DNA of 64,000 nt from Laccaria trichodermophora (GCA_018417955.1 JACTVC010000034.1:372001-436000), one strand, 5' to 3'; numbered from the stretch's first letter, positions 21,413 to 33,756 are shown. Notes: generated from the sequence alone by a model not told the origin. Numbers and translations are program-made.

Positions 21413-23480
21413 ATGTCTTCCGTGCTATTGCGCTCGTTGGCGCGAACAACGACGAGGACAACACCCGCGTCGAGGCTTTTGCGCAGGAATATATGTGCAA
21501 CCCCCGTTGCTCGGCGGGCTGCTGAACCGTCTCTTGAGGAGGGGGCAAAAACTGCTTTCGACTATCATACCGTGGAGGATTTGCAGCATTTGGACGCTTC
21601 GGAAATCTTACCAACGCCAGGAAGTAAAGAGGATGCGAAAATGAGGCATTTCACAGGTAAGTATTGGGTTTGTTGCTCAAGTTGTTACTGAGGCTTGCTG
21701 TAGTTAACTTTGGGTAAGTAAACCATTTTGCGAAAAGGCCGTTGAGGACTGAACGTCGCGGATAGGCCTCAGCATCCAGCTGCTCACGGTGTGCTGCGTA
21801 TGATTCTGGAACTCAATGGAGAAGAGATTCTGCGAGCGGACCCAGTACGTGCAATCCCTTTAACACGGAAACCTCGGGCCTTACTTCATTTCCAGCACAT
21901 CGGTCTGCTTCATCGCGGCACGGAGAAACTTATTGAATACAAGACATACATCCAAGCCCTACCCTACTTCGACCGTCTTGACTACGTCTCAATGAGTATG
22001 TTATCATCTTTTCTCTTCTTTCATCAACTAACCTGAACCCACAACAGTGACGAATGAGCTCTGCTACTCGCTAGCGGTAGAAAAGCTTCTGAACATTGAG
22101 GTCCCTGCCCGTGCCCAATGGATCCGAGTTCTCTTTGGAGAAATAACACGTATTCTCAACCGTAAGCCATCATCTGTGTTCGCCTCATCTAAAATCAATC
22201 TTACCCCACTTCAAAGATCTCATGGCCATCCTCACACATGTCATGGACGTCGGTGGTCTCACCCCCTTCCTCTGGGGCTTCGAAGAGCGCGAAAAGCTCA
22301 TGGAGTTCTACGAACGCGTTTCCGGCGCGCGTTTGCACGCCGCCTACGTCCGTCCGGGTGGTGTAGCCTTCGACCTCCCCCACGGGCTCCTTGACGACAT
22401 CTTCAAATGGGGAACCCAATTTAGCAGTAGGGTTGACGAGATTGAGGAAGTCGTCACGGGTAACCGTATTTGGAAAGAGCGGACGATTGGTATTGGACCT
22501 GTCACTGCAAAGCAGGCTTTGGATTATAGTTTCAGTGGGGTTATGCTGCGTGGTAGTGGGATTGCCTGGGATTTGAGGAAGGTGGCTCCGTACGACAAGT
22601 ACGATGAGGTGTGTGTGGCTTGTTTTCGCTTCTGTCAAAGGGAGAAGGCTAAAAGAAATTCGACAGGTTGAGTTCGACATTCCTGTAGGCAAGAACGGTG
22701 ATTGCTATGACCGCTACTTGTGCCGTGTCCAGGAGATGCGAGAGAGCTTGCGGATCATTAGCCAGGCGCTCAACAAGATTACCCCTGGTGCTGTGAAGGT
22801 CGACGACCACAAGCTTGTGCCTCCACCCCGTGCTATGATGAAAGAGAGCATGGAGTCCCTCATTCACCATTTTAAAGTAAATTTGCCACCTTTGCTTTAT
22901 AAGAACTGTTGATGATCTATATTCGTTCTAGATCTTCAGTGAAGGGTACTCCGTCCCCCCAGGCGAGACATACAGCGCTATCGAGGCTCCCAAGGGGGAG
23001 ATGGGCGTCTACCTCGTTTCGTGAGTGACCCTTTCCCTTTATCCGTTTCTTTCTTTAGTTAACGTGTCAACCCAATCCAGCGACGGCTCCAACCGCCCAT
23101 ACAGGTGTAGCATACGTGCCCCTGGTTTCGCTCATCTTGCTGGTTCGGATTTCATGATGAGACGTATGTGTTTCCCCTTGTCCCTCTTCAACTACCTGCT
23201 GACGTAATCACAGATGTCAGCCATTTCTTCCTTCAACTCTCTCTGCCCTTTGGGAGCTAATGCCTTCTTGTTTCCTTTGTAGCACATGCTCGCGGACGCT
23301 GTTGCCATCATTGGTACCATGGTCAGTTATGTCTCCCATGTTTTTCCGAAAATGGTTTGTCTAAAGAGAACGTTCCTTCCCTTGCCTTGTAGGATTTGGT
23401 GTTTGGGTACGTTCGGCCTTCGCCATTCTATGGAGTCTTAGCTGACCACGTGTATCTTTTCCAGAGAGGTTGATAGATAG
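21413..23480 (+). CDS. NDUFS2: NADH:ubiquinone oxidoreductase 49 kDa subunit (complex I)
   Basis: Thirteen exons: 21413-21656, 21704-21713, 21766-21844, 21896-21995, 22048-22161, 22217-22608, 22667-22876, 22932-23020, 23081-23163, 23214-23215, 23283-23321, 23393-23406 and 23465-23480. They sum to 1392 nt and encode 463 residues, normal for this subunit. It forms part of the quinone-binding Q-module in the matrix arm of complex I. Diagnostic segments are [66 protein letters not shown] and the C-terminal IIGTMDLVFGEVDR. An Arg/Ser-rich N-terminus is a mitochondrial presequence. Exon 2 is 10 nt. Exon 10 is only 2 nt (AT); without it the conserved MMRHHML cannot be read. It shares a short divergent promoter with the MRH gene. 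Confidence 0.95.
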
Positions 23481-26400
23481 ATTTCCTGGAACTAGAAAAA
23501 ACCTGTGAAATCTACTTTTGTTGCTTTCTACTCTTGTTTGCTTCACTTGAGATGTTCGTTCAAGCTTTGACTTGACGCCAATGGATGATCTTTTCATCTC
23601 AGTGCCGACATTGGCTACTCCCTGGCGTTGCTGTTCACCAGCCACTTACATATCAAGCCACCAACGAAGGAAAGGTCTTCCTGCCAGCGTTCTCGGTGCT
23701 AATCTTCTCAGGGTTGTTCCCTCCTTCCCTCCCTCTCTTAGGCGGATACGGGACCGGTAGATATCAGCTCTTTCTTCTTTTGCCAACATTTAGGCTTTGA
23801 GTCCCGATATCCCTCCGTTACCTTCATTGCATCACATGCTCGCGAACGCTGTCGGTATCATCGGCATGTTGGTCAGTCATCTTCCCCCGTCGAAGCTTTG
23901 ACTTACACCAACCCCCTGTAGGATCTTGAGTTTGGATGTGTTCGGCTGCTGAGCCCTTCATGTGCCACGGGACCTCTGGAGGAGTTAGAGCTGCGGGTTA
24001 TCGGCTCTCTTCCTACGGAGCCCCGTTCGTCGCTCTCCTTATCACCGTTGTCAACGATCATTTAGATGGACGCTAATCGCAGATAAATTTGCTTTCCAAC
24101 TCTATTTATCTACTCCATTCTAACGTCATGTACAGCCATCCGCGACTTTACGCTATTCCTGCAGGCTGGCCACAGGTCTTCAAGCTTCAATCTTCACGAG
24201 TTGGTTCTTATGACAGGGCGTTCCTGTGACATCACTTTGCCTGGCTGAGTTTTGGCCTTTCGTGCCTTTTGCAGGTAGTTTGCGATTGTCTTGCCTCTCT
24301 TGCCTTGAATTTCACGATCTGATTCTTGATGTCGAAACATTGATTCTTGAAATCAAACTACTTAGTTTCAGAGTGGCCGATCTGCTTTCCCATCGCTTCA
24401 TCAAAGGGATCATCATCTGCGAAACCGCACAGTACAATCACACCACCGACCGTTGACGCCAAATAATGGCCCCACCTGATATTTCATGCAACCAACAGCC
24501 AGGAGACCAATCCCGGAACGAGCTGATTCTCCAATGGACATCAAAGTGAGACGGTTCTCCTTTTGAGTTGCATGCGTTCACCTCCAGCTTCCTTAGCTGT
24601 ACATAACCCTGTGACAAAATCACCTAGTCCAAATGTCGGACATGATCGCGACCGCGATTGGAAGCATCCGTGTCGTTCCGAATGTTCAACGCTCAGCCTC
24701 GAGGTGATGTCAGACCCAAGAATTGTGAACATTCACACGCCTCTGGGATATTCTTTCTAAGTGGATAAGAATAGGTGGGATGACAGCCACGCATGCCTTG
24801 ATGGAAAGTGCCTAGTCAAAACTTCGGGGATGATTACACCGATCAAGTTGTCGATCGCTGCTGTCTCCGCATCTCTTTCCATTGGAATCGCTTCACCATA
24901 TGGTGCCTCACACAAACCGCCGCAATCGCATGTCAAGATTCACCTGCCATGTATGTTTGTAGCTGATCTTTTTCAACGGGAGAAGAACCTGAAAGTGATG
25001 GTAGATGTCATCCGAATTTGGTCTTTGCGATCCCCAACCCTGGTATTCAATGTCAGACTCGTCGGAATCGTGCAAAGACCTTTCAACACTGCTCCAAATC
25101 TTACCTCCACGGATGTTGACCTTCAGACTAGTGTCATTACGCCACTCCGTCATGCCTTTTGTCGCAATTGCCACTCCTCGGCATTCCCTCTACGGATGCG
25201 AATATGGCGCCTGCTCGTGCGAGCAAGCTCTCAGCATAGCCCGATTGGAGGCGGGGTCATGCGAGAGCGATAGGAAGGGCACCCAGCTATAGTTGCAATA
25301 AGATGGATCTTCTTCCTTCCCGAGGTGGCGGTCATTGAACGCGCCTCGTTTCAAAACAGGCGTCTAAACCAGAGCTTGTTCGATGTGACGCCTGGAGCAA
25401 CAGATATACTTTCTCTATGTTTGGCTGGTCATTGGTCACCGGTGGTCCTCATGCTTTTAAGCCCCTCCTCCGCCGGCGCTGTTGGTATGTGGTGATTGGA
25501 TTAGCAGTGTGCCATGTTGCGCTGATAGGGCCAGAGCTTCTATGGCACAACCTCGACATTGCGGGGCGAGAACGGGGTTGGATTTCGCCTCGCATTTACA
25601 AATGATCCGGAGCACTTGGGAACATAGAGACGACTTAGGCGCTTCCTTCTTGTGCCTGCAGGACGAGGATACCTTTATAGAAGAAGCTTCTCGTCAAATT
25701 CAGACACATATGTGGGGTTGCCCTGACTTTCTCCGCATAAGGAGCACTTAGGTCGAACCGTGGTTTCACCACCTCTCGAACCGGGGTTCGATTTACCTAT
25801 CTGTCTCATCTGCTCAAGCCCCATGCTCATCCCAAAACTTACCTCCTTATCTCATGCCAGGTCAGACTTGCGCCGGCCTGTGCACTTATCGGCCTATGAA
25901 AAAGAAAGATGTAAATGTTAAGGAACCCGAAGCAACAATCGATACTCATCGCTAGTTTGATACATCCGATGGTTTGGCCAACCTACTGTGAATGAAGCTT
26001 CCCAAGCGGCGGGATTCGCAGCTCGCCACCTGTCTTCCAATGTCCAGTCAGGGGCGGAATTCAGCGTCTTCCGACGAACACTTACGCCTGACGGCGGTGG
26101 AGAAAACCTCTATGGCACACCATGAGTTCGCGCCATATCCTGACCCTGGAGCTTGGCGTAGACGGTGAGAATATATGGTTGAGACTCGTTGAGGCTCTAC
26201 TCGTCGTAGATGTTATGGTGCACTGTATCTGCTTCCGGTTTCTCGTATTCCTGTCGATTTCAATTCTTGTAGATATTTTTGTATAAGTTGGTCACGTTCA
26301 GAATTTCAAAGGGCGTCTAATTGCAGTCACCACGATCCTCATCGCGTCCAACAACGTCGAGAGCAACTGTCTCGACGCATAAAGGACACCCAACCCGACA
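23481..26400. other. Gene-poor stretch downstream of NDUFS2
   Basis: It begins with a relic of the last NDUFS2 exons (23833-23935). ORFs at 24761-25273 (plus), 24908-25174 (minus) and 25417-25605 (plus) were examined. None has a recognisable family or a convincing intron chain. Confidence 0.45.
23833..23935 (+). pseudogene. Duplicate of NDUFS2 exons 11 and 12
   Basis: 23833-23871 has the same length as exon 11 (39 nt) and reads HMLANAVGIIGML instead of [13 protein letters not shown]. It is followed by a GTCAGT donor as in the parent, and 23922-23935 (GATCTTGAGTTTGG) matches exon 12. The terminal exon is not preserved, and Asp-to-Asn and other changes show loss of constraint. It is a partial tandem duplication about 540 bp downstream of the original. 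Confidence 0.8.
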
Positions 26401-27614
26401 ATGTCGATACTACAGTCGGTATGCAAGGCCATGGAAAGAATCGCTCCTCTTCGGTTGGCAGAAAAGTGGGACAATGTCAGCGCAGAGCTTTCCAACGTTG
26501 ACTGCCATCATGATTGCTCACAACAGCTTGGCAGGTTGGATTGTTGCTCGGTACGTGTCACGCAGTCGTTCTACCTGATAACATCGAACTCAAGCCTGCT
26601 TTAGAATCGCCCAATCAACGCGCAGGCGGGGAGAATCGTGTTCTGCTGACCATTGAGTACGTACAGTTTTTACACAAATATTGAACACCATGACTTCCTC
26701 CATATCTTTAGTCTGACTACGAAAGTAGTTTCCGAAGCGTTGGCGAAGGATACGTCGGTTATTGTTGCCTATCATCCGCCTATCTTCAGTGGTTTGAAGT
26801 CCTTGACACTATCGAACCCACTTCAGTCTTCGCTTCTTCAATGTGCGGCTAAAGGAATATCAATTTATTCTCCACATACGGCATTGGATTCGGTGTGGGG
26901 AGGCATTAATGATTGGCTCGCAGAGGGACTGTTGAGCAAAAAGCAAGACGATATTATCAGTGCGCTCGTTGCAGAGAAGATAGGTGTCAATGGAGTGAGC
27001 GAAGGTGCGGAAGGTAGACTGGTTACGCTCAAGGAATCGATTCCCATGGACGTGCTGGTACACAGAGTGAAGTCGCATCTGCGTCAAACCCATCGTGCGT
27101 TTCTTGTTCCTGTTCTCTTCCCCGCATGACCTTAACTTGAGTTTACCTCCTGCTTCTCCCTCACCCACCTGGCGTCATGCGCACAATCAGTCCAAGTAGG
27201 ACTCAATCCACTGGTCGAATCCCGGTCCTCGTCCGTTCGGACAATTGCCATTTGCGCAGGCTCCGGAGGATCCATGCTGGCTGGCAAGAAGGCTGACGTC
27301 TATCTTACGGGAGAAATGTCACATGTAATGTACCTTCCCTCGTGACCCCTACTTAGACTCAAGCCATGACCACAGCACGAAGTTCTAGCTGCTCTCGCCG
27401 CAGGCACCAACGTTATTCTGTGTAAGTCCTGGGCTAATTTTGACCTCATGACGAACTCACCCTATCCCCAGGCGGGCACACAAATACCGAACGCGGCTAC
27501 TTACCCCTTCTTGCTGTAAAACTGCTCCAGGAACTCCGAACCGCTGGTGAAGGTGCAGAAGACGTGGAGGTGCTTGTGAGCCAAAAGGATCAACATCCCC
27601 TCGAGATTGTATAA
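26401..27614 (+). CDS. NIF3: NIF3-family (DUF34) metal-binding protein
   Basis: Seven exons (26401-26475, 26535-26550, 26605-26656, 26712-27094, 27191-27324, 27376-27421, 27472-27614; 849 nt) give 282 residues, the usual NIF3 length. The family is conserved from bacteria to man, binds two metal ions and is of unclear biochemical function. Characteristic segments are LRLAEKWDNVGLLLESP, LTIDLTTKVVSEAL, VAYHPPIFSGLKSL, IYSPHTALD (metal-ligand His/Asp), ICAGSGGSML, YLTGEMSHHEVLA and ILCGHTNTERGYLP. Exon 2 is a 16-nt microexon encoding VGLLL. The start at MSILQSV fits the family N-terminus. A TATCGATG/CATCGATA hairpin lies 17 nt after the stop codon. Confidence 0.93.
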
Positions 27615-30339
27615 CAACTTCCGAATATCTTATCGATGGTTCATCGATAGCGCTCTACGCCACCAAAGATTGATGATTTTTCGTGAATTCGTTATGAAGC
27701 TCGTCGCGGTGTTGAAATAACAAGAGGGTCGCACGGAATATTTCCAACTTCAAGCAACCCTCGGTTACACGCCTGCGATTAAATTTGATTAAACCATCGA
27801 TAGCACGCAACACTATCTAAAAGGTGCGATTCCTCTCATCTAATACCTATCCCTGGTCGTCGCGGTGTTGTAATTCGGAGAGGGCCGTTCACATTCATTC
27901 CAACTCATACGCGACTATGCGTCTTGTTCCTACAATAAACCTTTTTTTGGTGATTCTATCGCTGTTCCATCGTGTCCGCAATGCGCAAGACGTATAGATG
28001 TGGGTAGATATGTATTATGGGCGACTCCAAGATCCGTGCCGACGCTGGTTTCGACGGAGTTCAAAAACAATAGGCTATCAGGGTGCGGCAAAAATAAAAA
28101 AAGTGACGATATGCTATATGGTAATATTCCTTGGCGGCGGGAAAGGGAGTGGGAGTGGGATGCCGACAAACCAGAACGAATCAGTTTAGCTGAACCGTCG
28201 GAACTGACGCGGACGCTCCATACTCCACTCCTTCGGCCGAAGGGGTCCTTGAAATGATGCTCCAAGCCTCCACTTGAATATTATATACTAGAGGGAGACA
28301 TGTAACTATATTGTTTGGAGTACATGCATATACTCCAGCCCCTCTTGCCGATCAAGAAAATTTTGATTAATCTCCTAGATGATGAATGGACGACCTGAAC
28401 CTATGAGTGAAAACGGGATGAAACCCACACGAGTGCCATGCGCACAGCCGAAACGCGTGGTCATGACTATGGCGACGATGCAAGGACCGCGAGTAGGAAG
28501 GAACAAGATCAAAGCCAGAATAAGAGATCGAGGAAGGTCATGTGCGCCGCGGCAAGCGGAACGCTTCTCCCTATTCCAAATTGTGCGGCGTAGGGAAACC
28601 CAGGGAAACGACTGAAAAGAAACAAAGGTCATAGCCTGCTCTAGCGCTTGAAATATCTTTTTTGAGCAAATTTTGGTAGACCGGCCAGGGCGCCTTGATA
28701 ATCGAACACAAGGTGGCGCAGGCCGGTGTACGAAATTTGACCGGAGCGGTGGGGTCTAGAGGCCGATTCAACACAACGCGCTTAGATTTCCTATCACGAA
28801 AGAGGACTTCTCGGAGAGATAGGAAGAGGCGTATTAGAGCTCTTAGAGAGTCAAGCTGTTCCAAAGGAAAAGCGAATTATCCGGTCTCCACGTGTCTGGT
28901 AACAAAAGGAAATCTGCCTTCCGAGGGTCAACTGATGCAAAGTGCGTCATTGCACGGTTAGAGTAGAAGCTAGAAGGCGCGCTCGCCAAGCTGGTGGGCG
29001 ATCATAACAATTATTCGGGAGGAGGTCGCGATTCATATGGGGCTCTAAAAAAAATTATTTCAAAGGTAAAACGGCGTTCGAGGTCGCCAAACTGGCGGTC
29101 CTAATAATTATCGAGGCGCTCCGAGGGCGAGACGCGAAGTTCTGGAGGATGGCGGCCGTCGATAAGGCCAGAACAGTGGTGCCCGCGAAATTGGTGGGCG
29201 ATCCTGATGGCGCAGTCCAGTTCTAGTAGGTCACTTGCTCTAATCAGTCGATTTCCAGGCGTCATACGCGAGGATTCAATTTTAGGGTCGTCAGGCCTCA
29301 ACGTGAGGGTGCTTCTGCAGCCTTCCGTCGATTGTAAAAGAGGAAATGAGAACTCAGGCGGAGCCACCTGGTTTGATTTTTTTTAAATCGAGTGTGGCAG
29401 TCAGAGCTTGTCATGAACAAACCAACCTCGTTCTTCCTAGCCAAACCAGGAAAAGAATGAGACCCCGAAGTGGGCGGGTGTCGGCCTGATCAACATTCTG
29501 CCGCTGCAAAAAAAAAAAGGAAGCGAAGGAGGTTCACTAGAAAAAGTACTGACGACGTAGGACGACCCGGGAATTGAACCGAAAGTGGTGCGCTGAGCGA
29601 ATGTGAGCTATGAAGTCGCCCGCGGTTATGATACATAGGCTTGACGAAACCGGTTTCGCTGGAATGGCCTTCTATGCACTGAAACGTGTTGGGTTGATCC
29701 TCCACTTGATTGGGAGATACCTGAGGTCGATTTTAATCGTTTGCTGAATAGGCGGCGTGCGCCAAGAATAAAATTGAGGGTCGTCAGAGATGAGGCGTTG
29801 AACTCTTCTCCCGACGTAAAAGCATGCAGAGCAGAGACGAGAGTTTACCGTCTCGAATGTCCCTTGAAATTTTAAGGAATTGAAGAAGAATCTGCTTGGC
29901 TATCGGGCATGAATACAAGGAGATACGAGAGTTTACCGTCTCGAATGTCCCTTGAAATTTTTAGAGAATTGAAGAATGATGGAATGGAGTGAATCTGCAT
30001 GGCTATCGGACATGAATACAGAAACTGTGGTTCTGACCGAACCATCTTGCCTTTCCCGACCGCCTCGGCTTCGTGGCGCGGTGAACATGACGTCCAATGT
30101 CCTACGAATTCCTTTTGAGCTGATCGAAAAATTGCGTCAGATGAGGTAATAAGGGCCATGGAAGGAGAATTCAATTAAAGAGGGAGGAACTTACCAATGA
30201 AGAGCCAGAACCTGCGTGTTCCGACCGAACTCGAAGTCATGAAGAGCTTCCGCGAGAATTTCGGCTTCATAATTAATGATGCGTGAGTCCGGGAACACAG
30301 CACATTACTGTCAACATCTAGTTATTCCGTTGGTGTAAT
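27615..30339. other. Repeat-bearing intergenic stretch
   Basis: No gene is recognised. A TATCGATG-GTT-CATCGATA hairpin occurs at 27631-27649, and CATCGATAGC recurs at 27795. A degenerate direct repeat beginning TCGTCGCGGTGTTG occurs at 27701 and 27857. The minus ORF at 28571-28864 (97 codons) and the minus-strand pieces at 29872-30290 look like decayed exons with GTAAG donors. An 88-bp tandem duplication lies at 29841-30020. Confidence 0.45.
29841..30020. repeat. 88-bp tandem duplication
   Basis: GAGTTTACCGTCTCGAATG begins at both 29841 and 29929 and is followed in each copy by TCCCTTGAAATTTT, an AATTGAAGAA run and a GCTATCGGRCATGAATACA segment. The second copy carries an extra stretch (about 10-12 bp) in the middle. 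Read on the minus strand, each copy ends in ATTCGAGACG|GTAAACTC, a possible exon end plus donor, so the duplication may have copied an exon-intron junction. Confidence 0.8.
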
Positions 30340-31020
30340 TCATTCGTGGTGGAGATTGCTGAATATCGTGGTACCGTTTCCAGGGTCTTGGATTTCTTCT
30401 GCGCTCATCATGGTTAACTCATCCCACGTATTCCACCATGTGAGGGGTTTGTTTTGGGAAGAATCCAGAACCAATGGTCTAGAATAGTATTGCTCCTGGC
30501 CTGCTGACAGCAGCTCGTTCGACTGGCCGTGATGATATGAAAGCATGTTTGATTGATCCTCAAAAATTGCGACTTGGAAGAGGAAGGCCAGGCTCAAGAT
30601 CCTGGTTTGAGAATTCCATCAAAGAAGAAAAACTTGAGCGTACCGTCGCGGATGGCCCAGAGGTAGTGACTCGGAACGCCCGGGTTGTCCTCCTCGAACT
30701 GAACTTCAGCGACCCTCTTCTGAGCAATGAGTACGACACAGCTAAGTTTCCTGTGATGATCTTAACAGCGTGATTGATCGATTTTTACAACACTTGCAAG
30801 TGGAGGAAAGAAGTGCATACCAGGCTCGATGAAAGACAAGAATTCCACTTGGGAAACGGCGGAGGGGCGCAGCGTCTTGTTTACTCGATTTGAGGATGAA
30901 AACGACATTTCTCAGGCCGTGAAAGCGAAATTTACTACCAATAGCGCCAAAAAGTACCTTGGGTAGATCACTGAGACGCCGGCCATCGGAACAGGCGGAG
31001 AAGGTGATAGTGAGGCGCAT
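30340..31020 (-). CDS. Hypothetical three-exon protein, family not recognised
   Basis: A possible 179-residue protein from exons 31020-30821, 30750-30644 and 30572-30340 (540 nt) with GT-AG introns of 70 and 71 nt. It reads MRLTITFSACSDGRRL at the start, AQKRVAEVQFEEDNPGVPS in the middle and LTWWNTWDELTMMSAEEI near the end. No domain is recognised. An alternative intron inside exon 1 (donor GTACTT after DLPK) cannot be excluded and would change the frame. The interval 29870-30290 on the same strand looks like a related, decayed set of exons, so this may be a survivor of a small tandem family. Existence of the gene is inferred only from coherent splice sites and open frames. Confidence 0.35.
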
Positions 31021-31449
31021 ACGTAGTGAGCCCGGGGATCACGCGTAAATCAAATCAGCAGACTCGGATGAATGGGGCTTTGCTGTGGTTTGTTGCTCAC
31101 CGATGATTATCAGGACTTGGGAGGACTTGGGTTGTAAATTTTGAAATTGGAGAGATGTGTGGGATTCCGTTGCCGGAAGCTGAGTAAATAATTTAGGTAC
31201 CAGGTGAGTTGTGGTCAACCGTCAAATGCATTTGCCCAACGGATTCTGGCAGTTCGCTTTTGGTTCGCTTAGACCTGATTCAAGCTGAGTTTGAATTCAA
31301 CTGCGATCACGTGGCGAGACGCGTCTTCATGTTGTTCCTTCCGAACTCTCGTTGCAGACTCTCAAAGTAAGTATTTTCTTCAACATAATGCGGTTAAAGC
31401 TCACAAGTACCCCAAAATCTACAGCAGGAAATCGGTGGAACAACTGACA
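31021..31449. other. Divergent intergenic region and probable 5' UTR intron
   Basis: This lies between the hypothetical minus-strand gene and the TPX2-like gene. A GTAAGT donor at about 31369 and a CTACAG acceptor at about 31425 suggest an intron in the 5' UTR of the latter. No other feature is seen. Confidence 0.4.
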
Positions 31450-33756
31450 ATGCCGCTATCGGGAGGACAGGAACTGAGTTTGAGGCATTTGCCAGATGTG
31501 TCGGACATCGATGCATCTTTCTCCTTCCAAATCCCCGTTCCAGCTCGGGAAGATTACCTTCTGGCAGACGACGGTGATGACGACTTCTTCAAGGGTGTTA
31601 ACGACGTTCTTGCCACCCCCGTCGCCCTGTCTAGACCAACCCAACACGAACCACTTACCCTCAGCCAACTCACGCCTAGACCATCAGAAACCCACCGCTC
31701 ACTTCATTTCCGTTCACCGCTTCCTTCATTACCATCTCCGTCACGGAATCTATTCCATAAACCCAGATTGAACGAGGAGACCCAGGACCTTCCCATGCTG
31801 GTCAAGGGGGTGACATCAGCGCGGCCAAAGGCGATCAAGAAGCCAGCACTTCACCTCCTTCCAAACGAAGGGTCGCCCGCTGGTGCACGTCTAGACAGCC
31901 TCAGGGCCGAGGTAGATTTGCTAGCTGAAGACTTAGGAGCGGGCACATCAACCTCAAAATTGGCGCCACCCATTCAATCGCGTCTGCGAAGTCCGAAAGG
32001 ATCGAAGCTTCAATCAATCGACAAAGGGGAACCGCAGTCGCTGCGAAAGAGACGTAGAAAGGAAGCGGCCGTACCAGACAAGCAGGTATGTCTCTTTTTC
32101 TTATCACCCTGCCCTGTGATTTTGATCTGTCGATGATTGACTGACGTGCGACTTGCTTAGACTGTGATCTCAGGAGCAATAACGAAGGCCCGAAAGCACA
32201 AATCTATCTTACCGCCATCAGTAATAACTTCTACTCAAAGTCCCTTCGTTTCTACCGCACCATCAGATTCATCGGCAACGCACATCCCAGAACCAAATGG
32301 AGATCTAGGCGATGTAACCGCCGACACCAGCACGGACTCCGTCGCTCTAGGCGGGGTTGCAGAGCGACTATTGATGTACAGCGAGAAACTTATCAGCTCC
32401 TTTGGGTATGTTCATTCACCTGTATGAGCGATCCACGACTAAGTTGCCTGACCATCCAGACTCTCCAATCTGAACCAATCTTCGGGGGCAGGGCACGATC
32501 CAGAGCCGCCGATGCCTAGCCACGATCCCACAGAGGAGATCTCGAGTGCCATCACCGGCGCAGGAAACGAATTCAGCGAAGACCACGACAAATCATTGAC
32601 GGTATCGCAGCTCTCCCCTCAAAAACCTACATCTTTACAAAAGCCCAAATCCTCTTCGGCCGCTGCCCCGATGTCACCACTTCGGCCGTCAAGCAAGAGA
32701 CCGGCATCAGCACAGGCGCACCTTGATCAAGGCCGGAAAAAAGTTAGAAGTGTGTCATCGCGAGCTGGTAATACATCAAACTCGACTGTAAAGGAGCCCT
32801 TGGCATCGCTGCGCGCGCGGCCGTCGCACCAAGAGCTGAGGCCTGAGGCCTCAGGTTCAGGCTCTAGGTCCAAAGGGACAAGGGTCCGCGAAGAGACAAT
32901 CACAAAGGCCAGGTCGATCAGGGCGAAACGAAAGCGCTTACCACCGGTCACCAAACCTGGCGATAAGATAGAGGTAAAGACGAGATCAAATCCAAAAACC
33001 TCGACAGACGTGGCTCCAAGTGATTCGCGAAAATTGCGTCAGGGCACCACGGTGCTGGGCAACTCCGATGAGGTGCAGGGTAAGAGCAGTACAGGGCCTT
33101 CATTACACTCAGAGGGGAGTCAGATCCGTTTCTCAGCGACAACCTCTTTGTCCGGTGAACATGTAAGTCAATCACCTTTCTTCTTTTCACGGCACGTTTT
33201 CGGTCGTACGACATTCAATCTTTCTTATGTAACTCATATTTTCTTTGTGAAGGTTGCGAGTCGCCCTGCAAACGCCACCCGGCCCACGGCCTTCACGTTT
33301 CACTCTGATGCAAGGCTAGAAGCGCGTTGGAGTAAACTCGATAATGAAGATTCAAAGAAACTTTCATCGTCATCGTCACAAAAAGAACGCACGCAACAAC
33401 TCGATAATGATAAGCAACATCGGCAGGGCGTATCTATCCCCGATTTCAAAACTATGCACGCTGCTCAAGAAGCAGAGTTTGCCCTGCGGAAGGAGAATAT
33501 TTGCCCGACCGTGCCGCTTCCCATGAGGTTTGAGACGGATGTCAGGGTGAGGGAGCGGCAAAAGTTTGATGAGAGGGTGAGAGAGAAGGAGAGGGAGAGG
33601 GAGGTGGAAAGGGAGCGGCGGCGGAGGGAACGTGAAGAGGAGGAGGAGAAAGAAGTTCGAGAGTTACGGAAGAGAGCTGTGCCGAAGGCGCATGAGGTGC
33701 CAGAGTGGTACAAAGAAGCACCCAGGAGACGGGAAAGGGAAGAAAGGGAAACATAA
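31450..33756 (+). CDS. TPX2-C-terminal-domain protein (spindle/microtubule-associated)
   Basis: Four exons (31450-32085, 32161-32405, 32460-33162, 33253-33756; 2088 nt) encode 695 residues. Most of the protein is low-complexity, Ser/Pro/Lys-rich and probably disordered, with basic clusters (LRKRRRKEAAVP, KARSIRAKRKRLPP) that may act as nuclear signals. The C-terminal 140 residues resemble the TPX2 family: IPDFKTMHAAQEAEFALRK, a charged helix rich in Arg/Glu (RVREKEREREVERERRRRE), then LRKRAVPKAHEVPEWYK, which matches the closing motif of TPX2 domains. Animal and plant TPX2 proteins bind microtubules and activate Aurora kinase; a role in spindle organisation is inferred from that family. The start was chosen at MPLSGG because the upstream in-frame extension crosses a probable UTR intron. 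Confidence 0.7.

Noticed and set aside
24761..25273. 170-codon plus-strand ORF and an 88-codon minus-strand ORF in the same place
   Set aside because: Neither has a recognised domain, and no intron chain links either to further exons.
25750..25795. Short sequence with GAACC and GGTTCGA resembling a tRNA T-loop
   Set aside because: It forms no cloverleaf on either strand.
29500..29620. tRNA-like T-arm on the minus strand (GGTTCAATTCCCGGG)
   Set aside because: No matching acceptor or anticodon stem was found around it and the T stem itself does not pair fully.
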